A stretch of DNA of 64,000 nucleotides from Nitrospina sp. (lineage in GTDB: Bacteria > Nitrospinota > Nitrospinia > Nitrospinales > JACRGP01): the NCBI GenBank assembly GCA_024648695.1, contig JACAVV010000020.1:23713-87712 (forward strand), written 5' to 3'. Position numbers and translations under genes: made by a program. Under the pieces are notes generated by a model. It did no database searches. It was not told the DNA's origin and saw only the letters and a list, made by a program, of their open reading frames with translations. This document shows positions 8,469 through 17,700 of the stretch, in pieces (within the stretch, counting starts at the first letter, position 1; each line of letters starts with the position of its first letter).

Positions 8469-8690
8469 ATGGAATTTTCGAAGAGGATAACTGCAGAAAG
8501 TCTTAATTTATTAGAACCAATGATTAAAGAACTAATGGAAATGCATTACATACAAGAAATGTCCCCGAATGAAATTGCCCAGAGGCAGGGGCTTCCAATA
8601 GGGACTGTTATTTCACGGATTGCTCGAGGAAGGTATTTACTTAAGAGACAATGGATACTGGATAAAAAATTGCAGGAAAAGGTTTCTTGA
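8469..8690 (+). CDS. Orphan sigma-70 region 4-like helix-turn-helix protein
   Basis: A 73-residue protein that is essentially an ECF sigma-factor region 4: LEPMIKELMEMHYIQEMSPN, then EIAQRQGLPIGTVISRIARG and a basic tail. Region 2, needed for core binding and -10 recognition, is absent, and the 480 bases upstream show no remnant of it in any frame I checked. It may be a stand-alone DNA-binding regulator or a decayed sigma factor. No strong ribosome site precedes the ATG; the hairpin at 8419-8450 sits just upstream and could influence expression. Confidence 0.6.
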   Translation: MEFSKRITAESLNLLEPMIKELMEMHYIQEMSPNEIAQRQGLPIGTVISRIARGRYLLKRQWILDKKLQEKVS

Positions 8691-8709
8691 AAAGTATTCA
8701 ACCTGTACT

Positions 8710-8737
8710 TTTCCCCTCCCACTCGCGGGAGGGGAAA
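8710..8737. repeat. REP-like palindrome (CCCTCCC type)
   Basis: An 11-pair perfect stem, TTTCCCCTCCC with GGGAGGGGAAA, loop ACTCGC. There is no T-run on either side, so it is not a standard terminator. It resembles the other CCCTCTCCC palindromes in this window. Confidence 0.7.
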
Positions 8738-8752
8738 TGACAAAGAGGCAAA

Positions 8753-9085
8753 TCAGAATTTGGAATTACACTCCTTTTCGACATCCGCATCAACAATCAA
8801 ACCGCATTGGACCTTATTATTTCCCACCACAGCATAACAATAAGTTTGTAAATCCCGGTTTTTGATCAAAGAACAATAATAATTGCTATGGTTTTTGTTT
8901 TGGTACCTGTTCTTGTTATCACTTTGCTTGGGATTGAATGCACGACAAAGATTGATTTTATCTTTTTCCTTTTCCTTATCGCACATCGGGTATTCTGCCT
9001 CCGTATCAGCAAACACTGCCTGAGGGGTTAATAGAGCCAAGCCCAAAAGCAAGGCTGTCAACCAGGGAGCGATAGAATGTTTCAT
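8753..9085 (-). CDS. Small secreted Cys-rich protein with internal repeat
   Basis: A 110-residue protein with a clear Sec signal peptide (MKHSIAPWLTALLLGLALL, cleavage probably after AVFA near residue 26). The mature part is short, charged and holds six to seven cysteines, likely disulfide-bonded in the periplasm or outside. A 13-residue unit of the form C-x-L-I-x3-D-x4-C occurs twice (CSLIKNRDLQTYC and CGLIVDADVEKEC), separated by YAVVGNNKVQ. The ribosome site AAGGAGA is well placed. It is divergent from the secreted protein at 9427. I do not recognise the family. Confidence 0.75.
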   Translation of the reverse strand: MKHSIAPWLTALLLGLALLTPQAVFADTEAEYPMCDKEKEKDKINLCRAFNPKQSDNKNRYQNKNHSNYYCSLIKNRDLQTYCYAVVGNNKVQCGLIVDADVEKECNSKF

Positions 9086-9426
9086 CGTGTTCTCCTTTTG
9101 ATTATGTCAATTGAACGGTGTCGATTCCCGCAAGGCTTCATTCCTACCAAATTCCAGCTAATTTAATAACAGTAAACTTTATCATAAAAATCGTATTTCG
9201 TGATATCAAATCACCGGATATCGTTGCTAAAATTTTTATCCAGCTCTCCCACGCCTTGTCTATGCTATTGTTTTCAAAAGGCCTGGGGTTTTTTGGAATC
9301 TGTTAAACCTTGCCCGCAAGGCCGGAACAGGCTTGTTCTGAAAGGGCAAAAGAGTTATCTTACCGGGTCGTGGCCATTTGACCGCAAATGTGAATTGTAA
9401 CTTTTTTGAAAGGGACTGGATAGGTT
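9086..9426. other. Divergent intergenic region between two secreted-protein genes
   Basis: About 340 bases between oppositely directed genes, so it should hold both promoters. Two adjacent hairpins are visible: CCTTG-CCCG-CAAGG at 9308-9321 and GAACA-GGCT-TGTTC at 9325-9338. They lie about 90 bases before the 9427 start, in what is probably its leader. No clear -35/-10 pair and no small gene were identified. Confidence 0.35.
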
Positions 9427-10518
9427 ATGGGCAGGATCGGTTGGGTACTTTTTATTTTCCTGACAGGGTTTGGGGTAAGCGTTGATGCAGTTTATGCCAC
9501 CGCGGAAGATCCCACCTGTTCAAAATGGCACAGTTGTCCCTCTGAAACCGGAAAATATGTCTGCGGTGATTTGGGGTTTTGTGCTTTTTGTCCAGACAAC
9601 CAGTTTTGCCTGAAAGGGAAAATCCGTAAAGGGCGAATCAAGACCGATTTGGAAAAAGGTTCTGCAAGCACATCGCCTGGCATCATCCCCTCGCCCAATC
9701 CGACGACCCGGGATCTGGATTTATCCTCCCTTTACGACTCCATCTCCAGGCCGGAAAACCTGAAGGGTAAAAGAATCAGCGACTGGATCGTCTATGGCGA
9801 CGGCACCTTGCTGGATTTAAGCTCGGGACTGATGTGGATGGCCGAGGATTTCAGGTCTTTGAAGGGCAACCTTCCACTCAATTGGGAACAAGCTATGGAA
9901 TTTGCGGACAGGTCCAATGCCCAGGCGGTTGGTGGGTATGTGGACTGGATGGTTCCTGATATAAAGGAATATCAAACCCTTCTGCACCGACCCAAAACAT
10001 TGTTCGCCCACTCCAGCAAGAACTGGTACTGGACACGTGAAAAAGTCGGACGGTGCCGGTATTATGATTTTGAAGGTGGAGAAACCGGCAACGAATACTG
10101 CTGGTTCGCACGCCCGGCTTCCAATGCGCGGCTGGTTCGAAAAGCGGGAACTCCGGAGGGCAAAATCGAACCCTCATCGCATCTTTTGAGTGATCAGGCC
10201 CATATTAAAATGGCCAGAACACAACTGCATAGAAAGGCATCCACTGCGCTCAAAATCTATGCCCGTTCCGTGCAAAGGATCATCATGGCCTATTGGGGCA
10301 AGGGGTATTCTGAAACTCCACAGGAGGTGCTTATCCATTTCACCCTGAATAAAGACGGCACCATCACACCTCCGGAACTCCAAAAGAAGTCAATCGACGA
10401 AAACCTCAACAGGATGGCATTGGAAGCTGTTCAATACTCCGCTCCCTTCCCTTCCATGCCCAGGGCAATCCAGGAAAAACAGTTGGGTTTTACCGTAAAA
10501 TTCAGGTACACCCGATAA
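9427..10518 (+). CDS. Secreted Cys-rich / DUF1566-like / TonB-C-like protein
   Basis: A 363-residue exported protein with three parts. After a signal peptide (about residues 1-25) comes a six-Cys module, CSKWHSCPSETGKYVCGD followed by GFCAFCPDNQFC, that also occurs in the ankyrin protein at 39767. The middle, about residues 115-240, looks like a DUF1566 (Lcl C-terminal) domain: DGTLLDLSSGLMWM, WEQAMEFADRSNAQAVGGYV, DWMVPDIKEYQTLL. The last 100 residues look like a TonB C-terminal domain (YSETPQEVLIHFTLNKDG, then NRMALEAVQYSAPFPSMP), which normally binds outer-membrane receptors or other envelope partners. AAAGGG precedes the ATG. Function unknown; an envelope role is likely. Confidence 0.8.
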   Translation: MGRIGWVLFIFLTGFGVSVDAVYATAEDPTCSKWHSCPSETGKYVCGDLGFCAFCPDNQFCLKGKIRKGRIKTDLEKGSASTSPGIIPSPNPTTRDLDLSSLYDSISRPENLKGKRISDWIVYGDGTLLDLSSGLMWMAEDFRSLKGNLPLNWEQAMEFADRSNAQAVGGYVDWMVPDIKEYQTLLHRPKTLFAHSSKNWYWTREKVGRCRYYDFEGGETGNEYCWFARPASNARLVRKAGTPEGKIEPSSHLLSDQAHIKMARTQLHRKASTALKIYARSVQRIIMAYWGKGYSETPQEVLIHFTLNKDGTITPPELQKKSIDENLNRMALEAVQYSAPFPSMPRAIQEKQLGFTVKFRYTR

Positions 10519-10526
10519 GGGATCAT

Positions 10527-10715
10527 TCACTCCTTTTTAGAGGGAATGTCGAAGCTGATCAAGCTTTGTTGTCCACGCGAAGATAATCCTTTACGCCTGG
10601 ACTTCGCCAATAAATCCTTTATATCTTTCCTGGCCCCGGAGGATTCTGGTTCCTCCTTTTCAGACTTATCTGTCTCAACTTCAGGAGGTTGGTTATTTTT
10701 TGGATTCTCGGACAT
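10527..10715 (-). CDS. Small charged protein, hypothetical
   Basis: A 62-residue, highly charged and probably disordered protein (MSENPKNNQPPEVETDKSEK, later a basic SRRKGLSSRGQQS). The ATG at 10715 was chosen over an upstream start at 10736 because AGGAG lies 7 bases before it. It ends 9 bases from the convergent stop of the 9427 gene. No signal peptide, membrane segment or known motif. It is probably a real gene given its ribosome site, but it has no recognisable family. Confidence 0.5.
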   Translation of the reverse strand: MSENPKNNQPPEVETDKSEKEEPESSGARKDIKDLLAKSRRKGLSSRGQQSLISFDIPSKKE

Positions 10716-10760
10716 TCTTGAACTCCTGTAAAACACTTTGCAATCCTACATTAAAAAAAT

Positions 10761-10915
10761 ACCCTCTCTCAAGGAGAATCAGGGGAATTGCGGCCAAAGG
10801 CCCACCTTGTACAGTTCTTTTATTCGATTTTCAGCATTTATAAAGTGGTTGTTAATAGTTGATTTCTTGACTTAACAGCATTTATCCATAATTCGGGTTT
10901 CCTCAAGGAGAGGGT
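10761..10915. repeat. Possible MITE-like element with CCCTCTC ends
   Basis: ACCCTCTC at 10761-10768 is matched by its reverse complement GAGAGGGT at 10908-10915, and both ends also carry CTCAAGGAG in direct orientation. The roughly 155-base unit fills the gap between two minus-strand genes. The ends match the core of the other REP-like palindromes here. The inner part is AT-rich with no gene. No target-site duplication was confirmed. Confidence 0.35.
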
Positions 10916-10946
10916 GACTTGTTGCCCTCTACACGGGTTGGAATAA

Positions 10947-11417
10947 TCACTTCAGCAATCCCTCAAACTTCAGATCAGAAAAAAACAGTTTTTTATCTTC
11001 CGACTTTTTGATCTTCTCCCCGGCTTCTTTTGCCAGGACCAGAAAACGATTGCCGTCCCCTGAGCGTTTGTTCAAATAACTGGCGCGCGCCTGCGCTTCA
11101 TAGGCGTAGGCTATGTCAAAATCTTCCATCTCCCTGGGGTATTTCAAGGTCAATTCCAGGCACTGCCCGGCGAATTTTAATGATTGCCGGGGCTCCTGGG
11201 CCACGCTATAAACGCGGGACAACAACCACAGTGCTCGCTGATTGTTCACTCGTTTTCCCAATTGTAACCAGTGGAAACACGAACCATGCGCCGCATGCAC
11301 CATCATTTCAATATCTTCTTTGGAACGGCGGGTCTGTTCCAGAAACCTCCAAGCCAGGCTGTTTAAAGATTTGGCGAAGTGAAGGCTCCATTCATTTTCT
11401 TGATTGTCGGCACTCAA
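10947..11417 (-). CDS. Hypothetical helical protein, TPR-like
   Basis: A predicted soluble, mostly helical protein of up to 156 residues with alanine/leucine-rich segments (SLNSLAWRFLEQTRRSKEDI, RALWLLSRVYSVAQEPRQSL, AYAYEAQARASYLNKRSGDG) that look like two or three degenerate tetratricopeptide repeats. That suggests a protein-protein scaffold. The frame opens with a TTG at 11417 and no clear ribosome site; a downstream ATG would trim about 37 residues, so the start is uncertain. It is transcribed away from the DAB operon and shares the AT-rich upstream region with it. Not recognised as a named family. Confidence 0.6.
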   Translation of the reverse strand: MSADNQENEWSLHFAKSLNSLAWRFLEQTRRSKEDIEMMVHAAHGSCFHWLQLGKRVNNQRALWLLSRVYSVAQEPRQSLKFAGQCLELTLKYPREMEDFDIAYAYEAQARASYLNKRSGDGNRFLVLAKEAGEKIKKSEDKKLFFSDLKFEGLLK

Positions 11418-11790
11418 ATTAAAATATATATATTATGTTAATGAGAATTTGACGAAACTGAATTTTTTAAAAACTTATCCCCTGGATGGGAATCTAAAAA
11501 AAGCATTGGATCAATAAAATTGCTGGAACTATGATTTAAAAGCGCATTTGTTTATACAAAATTACTCATAAATCGCAAAATTTCCAAATCTTTAATTATT
11601 GAGTTTCATCTCAAAACAAAACCAGGCTGTAAACGAATTTAAATGGTAGCTATATTTTAGTTTTATTTGCAATGAAAATCTTGCGAGCTAAAATTAACGA
11701 ATTTCATCTTTTTCCTGATATGATGATTGTTTCTGAAATTGCCTTTGACTTCATTCAATGCCAGAATCAGGGAACCATACTTTCTAAGTC
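11418..11790. other. AT-rich divergent control region of the DAB operon
   Basis: 373 bases, clearly richer in A and T than the flanking genes, between the divergent 10947 gene and dabB. It should contain both promoters. A candidate for dabB is listed separately. No small gene or strong inverted repeat was seen. Confidence 0.45.
11667..11694 (+). promoter_or_regulatory. Candidate sigma-70 promoter of the DAB operon
   Basis: TTGCAA and TAAAAT are separated by 16 bases, close to the -35/-10 consensus. The implied transcript would have a leader of about 90 bases before dabB. Based on motif similarity only. Confidence 0.35.
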
Positions 11791-13485
11791 ATGACCATTC
11801 CATTTCTCATTATTCTGATTCCCCTTTTCGCTTCAATTCTCATTTGGGTTTTTGGAAAGCCACTGGATTCTCGTGTTGCAAAGCTCGGGATCACTGCGAT
11901 ATCGATTTCGTGTCTGTTTTCGGCCTTGACGCTCTACCATGTGAGCACTGATGGTCCCATTCATATCATGTGGTGGCCGGTAGATACGGACAATACCGCC
12001 ATCTTCAAATTTGGCATATTGGTGGATCGGCTCACTGCTGTCATGATGATGTTGATCACAAGTGTCAGCCTGGTAATCCATGTGTATTCCGCCCGCTATC
12101 TGGAAGGTGATGCGGGCTACGCCCGATTTTTCGCGCTGTTAAGTTTTATTACCTTTGTGATTCTTGCCCTGGTCTCCAGTCCCAACCTGTTCATGCTGTT
12201 TATATTCTGGCAGTTATTGAGTTGGGCTCTCTACCTTCTTCTGGTGTTCAATTTTCCGCATCGTGACGCTTGCAGGAATGCGTTTAAAACATTTATCGTT
12301 CACCGAGTCGGGGATGTTTCCTTTCTCCTTGGAATCTTCCTGACTTATAAATATTTCGGTACGCTGGAGTTTACGGAACTTTTCAAAGTGGCTTCGCAAC
12401 AACCGCAAATGGTTTCGCTGTTGCCGGGCAACGGGTTGGAGATCAGTGCCGTTTCCTTGATCAGCGTTTTAATTTTTGTGGGGGCGATGGCCAAATCCTC
12501 CCAATTCCCCTTACACGTGTGGTTGCCTGACACGATGGATTCCCCCACTCCCGTGTCGGCTCTCATGCACGCGGGGATCGTCAATGCCGGCGGATTTTTA
12601 ATGAATCGATTGGCCCCGTTTTACGCCCTTTCACCTTCGACACTTCATATAGCTTTTGTGATTGGCGTCATTACGGTAGTGCTTGGCGCTTCTATCATGC
12701 TTGTGCAAAACGATATCAAGAAGACCCTGGGGTTTTCCACAATGGGCCAAATGGGCTACATGATTATGGAATGTGGGTTAGGAGGCTTTGCGCTGGCGAT
12801 TTTTCATTTGATTGCTCACGGTCTTTTTAAGGCATCCCTGTTTTTGAGCGCAGGACAAGGTATCCATGATTCCCGTGAAGAACCCAAGTTTCCCGAATCC
12901 TCAGGACACGAAAAAGTGATTTTTCCACCGCAATTAACCTGGATCACGGGTCTCGTCCTCACGCTCATCATGCCGTTGATTATTCTAATGGTGGCCCACG
13001 GTGTGCTGGACGTTCCACTGGAAGATGCTCATGGCGCGGTTATTTTTCTGTTTTTCGCCTGGGTCACGGCTTCTCAGGCTATGTTTAGTCTGTTTCGGCT
13101 TCATGCGGTGGCCTCCTGGAAAGTGGCGGGTGCCATGATTGCCGCTTTGTTTTTAATCGGATTTATCTATCTGTGGGCGGCAGAAGAGTTCACCCATTTT
13201 CTGTATCCCGAACCGGGGTTGGCGGATGAGTTTTTCATGGCCGCGGCGCTCAATCCACAGGTTTTTGATATGCTGGTTCTCCTGGCGACCCTGTTCATTA
13301 TTTTTGGCTGGGTGGTGCTTTACACCAACGCCAAGGGCCAGAGAATCTTTACCAGGGACTGGCTTCTGCCCATTCGAAATAAACTGTACATCCTTTTGAT
13401 CAATCGATGTTACGTAGATATTATTTACCTTCGTTGGAGCGAATGCATGATGCGATGGGCCCAAAAAGTAGCCCTTCGTTTTTGA
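11791..13485 (+). CDS. dabB: DabB-type NADH-dehydrogenase subunit L-like membrane protein
   Basis: Ion-conducting partner of DabA in DAB-type dissolved-inorganic-carbon uptake; it is thought to use cation flux to drive CO2 to bicarbonate conversion at the membrane. The 564 residues are almost all membrane segments of the proton-antiporter (NuoL/Mrp) fold. Conserved features include FPLHVWLPDTMDSPTPVSAL followed by MHAGIVNAGG, and QNDIKKTLGFSTMGQMGYM. No other complex I gene is nearby, and dabA follows, so this is DabB rather than NuoL. It is the first gene of a four-gene plus-strand operon; the next gene begins 19 bases downstream. Confidence 0.88.
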   Translation: MTIPFLIILIPLFASILIWVFGKPLDSRVAKLGITAISISCLFSALTLYHVSTDGPIHIMWWPVDTDNTAIFKFGILVDRLTAVMMMLITSVSLVIHVYSARYLEGDAGYARFFALLSFITFVILALVSSPNLFMLFIFWQLLSWALYLLLVFNFPHRDACRNAFKTFIVHRVGDVSFLLGIFLTYKYFGTLEFTELFKVASQQPQMVSLLPGNGLEISAVSLISVLIFVGAMAKSSQFPLHVWLPDTMDSPTPVSALMHAGIVNAGGFLMNRLAPFYALSPSTLHIAFVIGVITVVLGASIMLVQNDIKKTLGFSTMGQMGYMIMECGLGGFALAIFHLIAHGLFKASLFLSAGQGIHDSREEPKFPESSGHEKVIFPPQLTWITGLVLTLIMPLIILMVAHGVLDVPLEDAHGAVIFLFFAWVTASQAMFSLFRLHAVASWKVAGAMIAALFLIGFIYLWAAEEFTHFLYPEPGLADEFFMAAALNPQVFDMLVLLATLFIIFGWVVLYTNAKGQRIFTRDWLLPIRNKLYILLINRCYVDIIYLRWSECMMRWAQKVALRF

Positions 13486-13504
13486 AACTCGACGGATAAG
13501 CCTG

Positions 13505-14734
13505 ATGAACTTTGAAAGTATTCTATTTTTAATTTTTGCTCTGGGACCTCTTCTTCTTGGAATGGTTTGGAGAATCCAAGCTGGCTCCTTTTCGATGCTT
13601 CGTTATACCGGCATGATGGTGCTGGGTGCTATTGGCATGGGTTTGCTTGTGGTTAAATCTGCAGATCCCACCATCGTGATTTTGGAAGAAGCCGTTGTCC
13701 TTGCAGGCTTTTGTGTCTTGCTGAGCCAGAACGAAACGGAAGATAGCACCTTTATTTGTTCCACCGCTATGATTGTTCTGGGATTGGCATTGGGATTTTT
13801 AACGCTGACGGGGATAATGAGCAAGGTGTTTCTGATTGGTCTTCTGGTATTTGCAGGAAAATCCATCTATCGAGACGATCCAGGCGCAGTTCGAACGAAT
13901 CTGGCCCTTGGCCAAATCGCACTGACCATTCTTTGCTCATTAGTTTCCGGGTTCAGTGGAACCACCCTGCAGGCGATGATGGGTATTTTCATAACGGTGA
14001 TTTTCTTGCCGCTGATTCCCCTCCACCAGCCTTTTTTATGTATCATTAAAAATGCCAAAGGAAGCCTTACCAGTTTTTGGATCATTGTGTGGTTGGCTGT
14101 GGGTATTGATGAATTGCATCTGATACACGACTCGATTCCGGCTGGAATGTTGTTCATCTTGCGCCTGCTGGCTTTCATAAGCGCTGGTTACGCTTCGTTA
14201 GTGTGTCTCGGACAACAAAGATGGAATTTGTTCATAGGCTCTGCTGTCATTGCGCATGTTGCATTGATTTGGGGTCTGCTGGAACCTTTTCCGGATTTCA
14301 CCCAATGGGGAATGTCTTTTGGTGTGACCCTGGCCCTGGTGATGGGCGGACTGTGTCTCGCGTTTTCGTTCATTCGACAACGTTATGGCTGGCAAATCAT
14401 TGGAAAACTTCCCGGCCTTGCTTCACCGATGCCCCGCTTTGGTACAGTCATGATTTTTCTTGTGAGTTTCGCTATGGTCCTTCCGGTATTTCCCGCCATA
14501 CCGGGACTGAATTCAATGCCGAGCGTTTTTAGTAAAGATATTCCGATTTTAATGACCTTGTTTATTATCCTGGTAGTCTGGTTGGCGGGCGGATGGTATT
14601 TTTCAAATATGCTTCATCAGACAGCCTATGGAACGGCCCGTTCTGATGTCACTTATACGGACCTGCGCCCGGCAGAATGTGTCGCCGTTACCGCCCTGTT
14701 GCTGGGGGCCACCTATAGTGGACTGGTCTACTAG
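13505..14734 (+). CDS. Antiporter-like membrane protein of the DAB operon
   Basis: A very hydrophobic protein of 409 residues with about 12 predicted membrane segments. It sits between dabB and dabA and shares their direction with tight spacing (19 and 44 bases). The arrangement and faint similarity (PLIPLHQPFLCIIKNAKG at the place where NuoL/M/N proteins have PFHxWLPxA) suggest a shortened, diverged NuoM/NuoN-like subunit. The PTPVSALMHA motif of DabB is missing, so it may not conduct protons itself. Best inference: an accessory membrane subunit of the carbon-uptake complex. An unrelated membrane family is possible. Confidence 0.8.
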   Translation: MNFESILFLIFALGPLLLGMVWRIQAGSFSMLRYTGMMVLGAIGMGLLVVKSADPTIVILEEAVVLAGFCVLLSQNETEDSTFICSTAMIVLGLALGFLTLTGIMSKVFLIGLLVFAGKSIYRDDPGAVRTNLALGQIALTILCSLVSGFSGTTLQAMMGIFITVIFLPLIPLHQPFLCIIKNAKGSLTSFWIIVWLAVGIDELHLIHDSIPAGMLFILRLLAFISAGYASLVCLGQQRWNLFIGSAVIAHVALIWGLLEPFPDFTQWGMSFGVTLALVMGGLCLAFSFIRQRYGWQIIGKLPGLASPMPRFGTVMIFLVSFAMVLPVFPAIPGLNSMPSVFSKDIPILMTLFIILVVWLAGGWYFSNMLHQTAYGTARSDVTYTDLRPAECVAVTALLLGATYSGLVY

Positions 14735-14778
14735 ACACCGATTGTTAAACTCTTTCAGGAGGCCAACGAGTTAAAGCC

Positions 14779-17700
14779 ATGCCTGTGCTTGAGGAAAAAG
14801 AAATTTCAGCGTCCAATGAGTCGCAACGCATAGAATTACGGTCCTTGGTGAATCTTGCGGGTGAACCGATCTCGCATTTCTGGCCGATGAAAACGTTTAT
14901 TCATCACAACCCGCTTCATGGTCTGGAGCATTTGCCGTTTGAAAAAGCCATAAACGAAGCGAACCGGTTTTTTGGAGGCCGTGGTTACCTTCCCAATGCA
15001 GAGTACCGGAATTATTTCAGGCAGGGCCGGATTACCGAAGAGGCCGTCGACGAAGCATTAAAAGAAATCGCACAGGATTCTGCGGTCACTATCGGCGGTC
15101 GTAAACTCCCTCATCAGGAAATCCTGAAAACCATCCTCATTCATGGCACCGAAACCGTCGCGCCCGATGTGAGTTCGGCGCTTTTGCAACCTTCTCTCAA
15201 TAAAGCTGAAGTCCGGGATCTTCGCGAAAAAATTAAAGATTTATTAAATATAAGAACACCAAAGGAATTTCTGGTCGCCCATGCCAACCGGGAGAAAGAT
15301 GACCTGGCGACTCAATACACTCTGGGAAAATGGTGCGATCAATCTCTTGGGACTCGAGTGCAGGATCAAATCAACGGTCAAATCATCAAATGGTGTGCCG
15401 GCTTTCTCGATGAGGGACACGCTCCCTGGGCAATGCCTTTACGTAAGAAAACGTTTTATGGCGGTTGGAAAAATCTGGTGCTGGAGGATGCCGCCGGTTC
15501 CATTTTGGGAATCAAGGATTGGAAAGCAAAAGTCCGGAAATTGCCGGACCGGCCTGAAGACGCGATTCTGGAAAGTCTGGACATACTGCACCTTCCCAAG
15601 AATTTGTGGATTGACTATTTCTCTTTGCATTTTGCCGATATGTCCGGATGGACCGGATTCATCAAATGGCGGTCGGAGCAAATGGACTATGAGTGGCAAA
15701 ACGCTTTTCCCATGGACCTTATCAAATACATGGCTGTCCGGCTTTTTTATGAACGTGAGTTTGTGGCGATTGCCTGCCGCGATAACCTCGGTATTCCCGG
15801 CACCTATGTGGCCATACAAGATTTCCTGAAAGATCATCCCGTTGGGTATGGTCTCTACAAGGAATTTCATACACTTGGATTGCCGGATGAAGTTGCTGAC
15901 TCAATAGATCCATCTTTGTTCCTTACCAATCCTCTGAATATCGATGCCCTCGATCAATGCGATTCAACAACCGTTTCCAATTGGAAACAGATTCGCCTGC
16001 AACAAGAGGCCGATTGTAAAACCTTGACGGTTTTACATCTGTTGAAATCGTTGAATATTTCATTAAAGGATGCTCAGAACAGTTCGGATGAAACACTGGA
16101 GACCTTGCTTGACTGGATAGGGCAGTTTCCGGAGTCACAGCACGGGCCCCTGTGGCTCAAGACTTTCGAATCTAGTTTTATCAGGAATTTCGTGACGCGG
16201 TTTTCAACAAACATAGAAAAGCTGGCAAAAAACGATGAATCTGAAGAAGAGCCGCAAGAATCGCGGCCTCTGTCGCAATCCCTGTTTTGCATCGATGTGC
16301 GTTCGGAAAGCTTCCGAAGGCATCTCGAAGAAATTGGTGGCAACGAAACCTTTGGCTTCGCCGGGTTTTTTGGCATTCCCTTATGCTACCAGGGCTTTAC
16401 CAGCGAACAGCAAACCGATCAGTGTCCAGTCCTTTTAAAACCCAAACACGTGGTGAAAGAAATTCCACGCGCCTATCAGGCCAGGGCGGCTGAGAAATTT
16501 CTGGAAGGTCATCAACTGGCCAAAACGGGCCATACTCTGCTTCACGACTTGAAAGAAAACGTGATCACTCCGTATATCATGGTCGAAGCCATAGGCTGGT
16601 TCTTCGGGTTCCGCCTGTTTGGTCAGACCCTGCGACCCAAATGGTATGACAAAACCGTTTCCTGGATTAAGAAGAGTTTGGCCATTCCCATTAAAACCAC
16701 TCTGACCGTGGATAAAATCGACCGGGAAGAGGCGCATCAAATGGTGGCTACCAAACACCGTGAAATCATTTACCGCCTGTTCATTGAAAAATACGGCCAG
16801 CATGGGGCCACGGTGCCTCATGACCAGGTGGAACGATTGCGGAAACTGGCGCTGGAAAAGGTTTCTTCCGATAGCCAGGAGGATGAGGAACTGTATCGAC
16901 TTCTACAGTGGAATGAGTCCGACTTGCAAGCGTTTATTGTTGCGCTCAGAAAGGAATTCAATATCACCGAACGGGATGTGGACCGCCGGATCACTCAAGT
17001 GACGCAAACCGGGTTTACCGTATCCGAGCAGGCCCATTTTGTGGAAACGGCGCTCAGGATTTTAGGGTTCACAAAAACATTTGCCCGACTGGTCCTCTTT
17101 TGTGCGCATGGAAGTACCTCAGACAACAATCCCTATGAATCTGCTCTTGATTGCGGCGCTTGTGGCGGGAATCATGGAATCTCCAATGCCCGTGCACTAG
17201 CCGTCATGGCCAACAAACCGGAGGTTCGCCAAATGCTGGTATGCCGCGGACTCCAGATTCCGCCGGATACGCATTTTCTTCCCGGCCAGCATGACACCAC
17301 AACGGATGAAGTGGAACTTTACGATCTTGAAGATGTCCCTGCCACGCATCGCAAGGATTTAAACCGCTTGCAACGGGACCTTCTTGAGGCCGGTGAAAAA
17401 AACAGCCGCGAACGGCTCGCCCGGTTTCCCGATGAATCCCCCTTGAAGAAAGATGATTTAGCCCTGCCGCGCGCCAAAGAACGAAGCATGGACTGGTCGC
17501 AGGTCCGACCGGAATGGGGCTTGTCCAAGCATACCGCCTTCATCGTTGGGCGTCGCCTTTTGACCCAGGGTATCAACCTGGAGGGCCGGACCTTTTTGCA
17601 TTCTTATGATTACGCCCAGGATCCCACAGGGAAATATCTGGAAATAATCATGACCGCGCCAATGATCGTGGGTAACTGGATCAACATGGAACATTATTTT

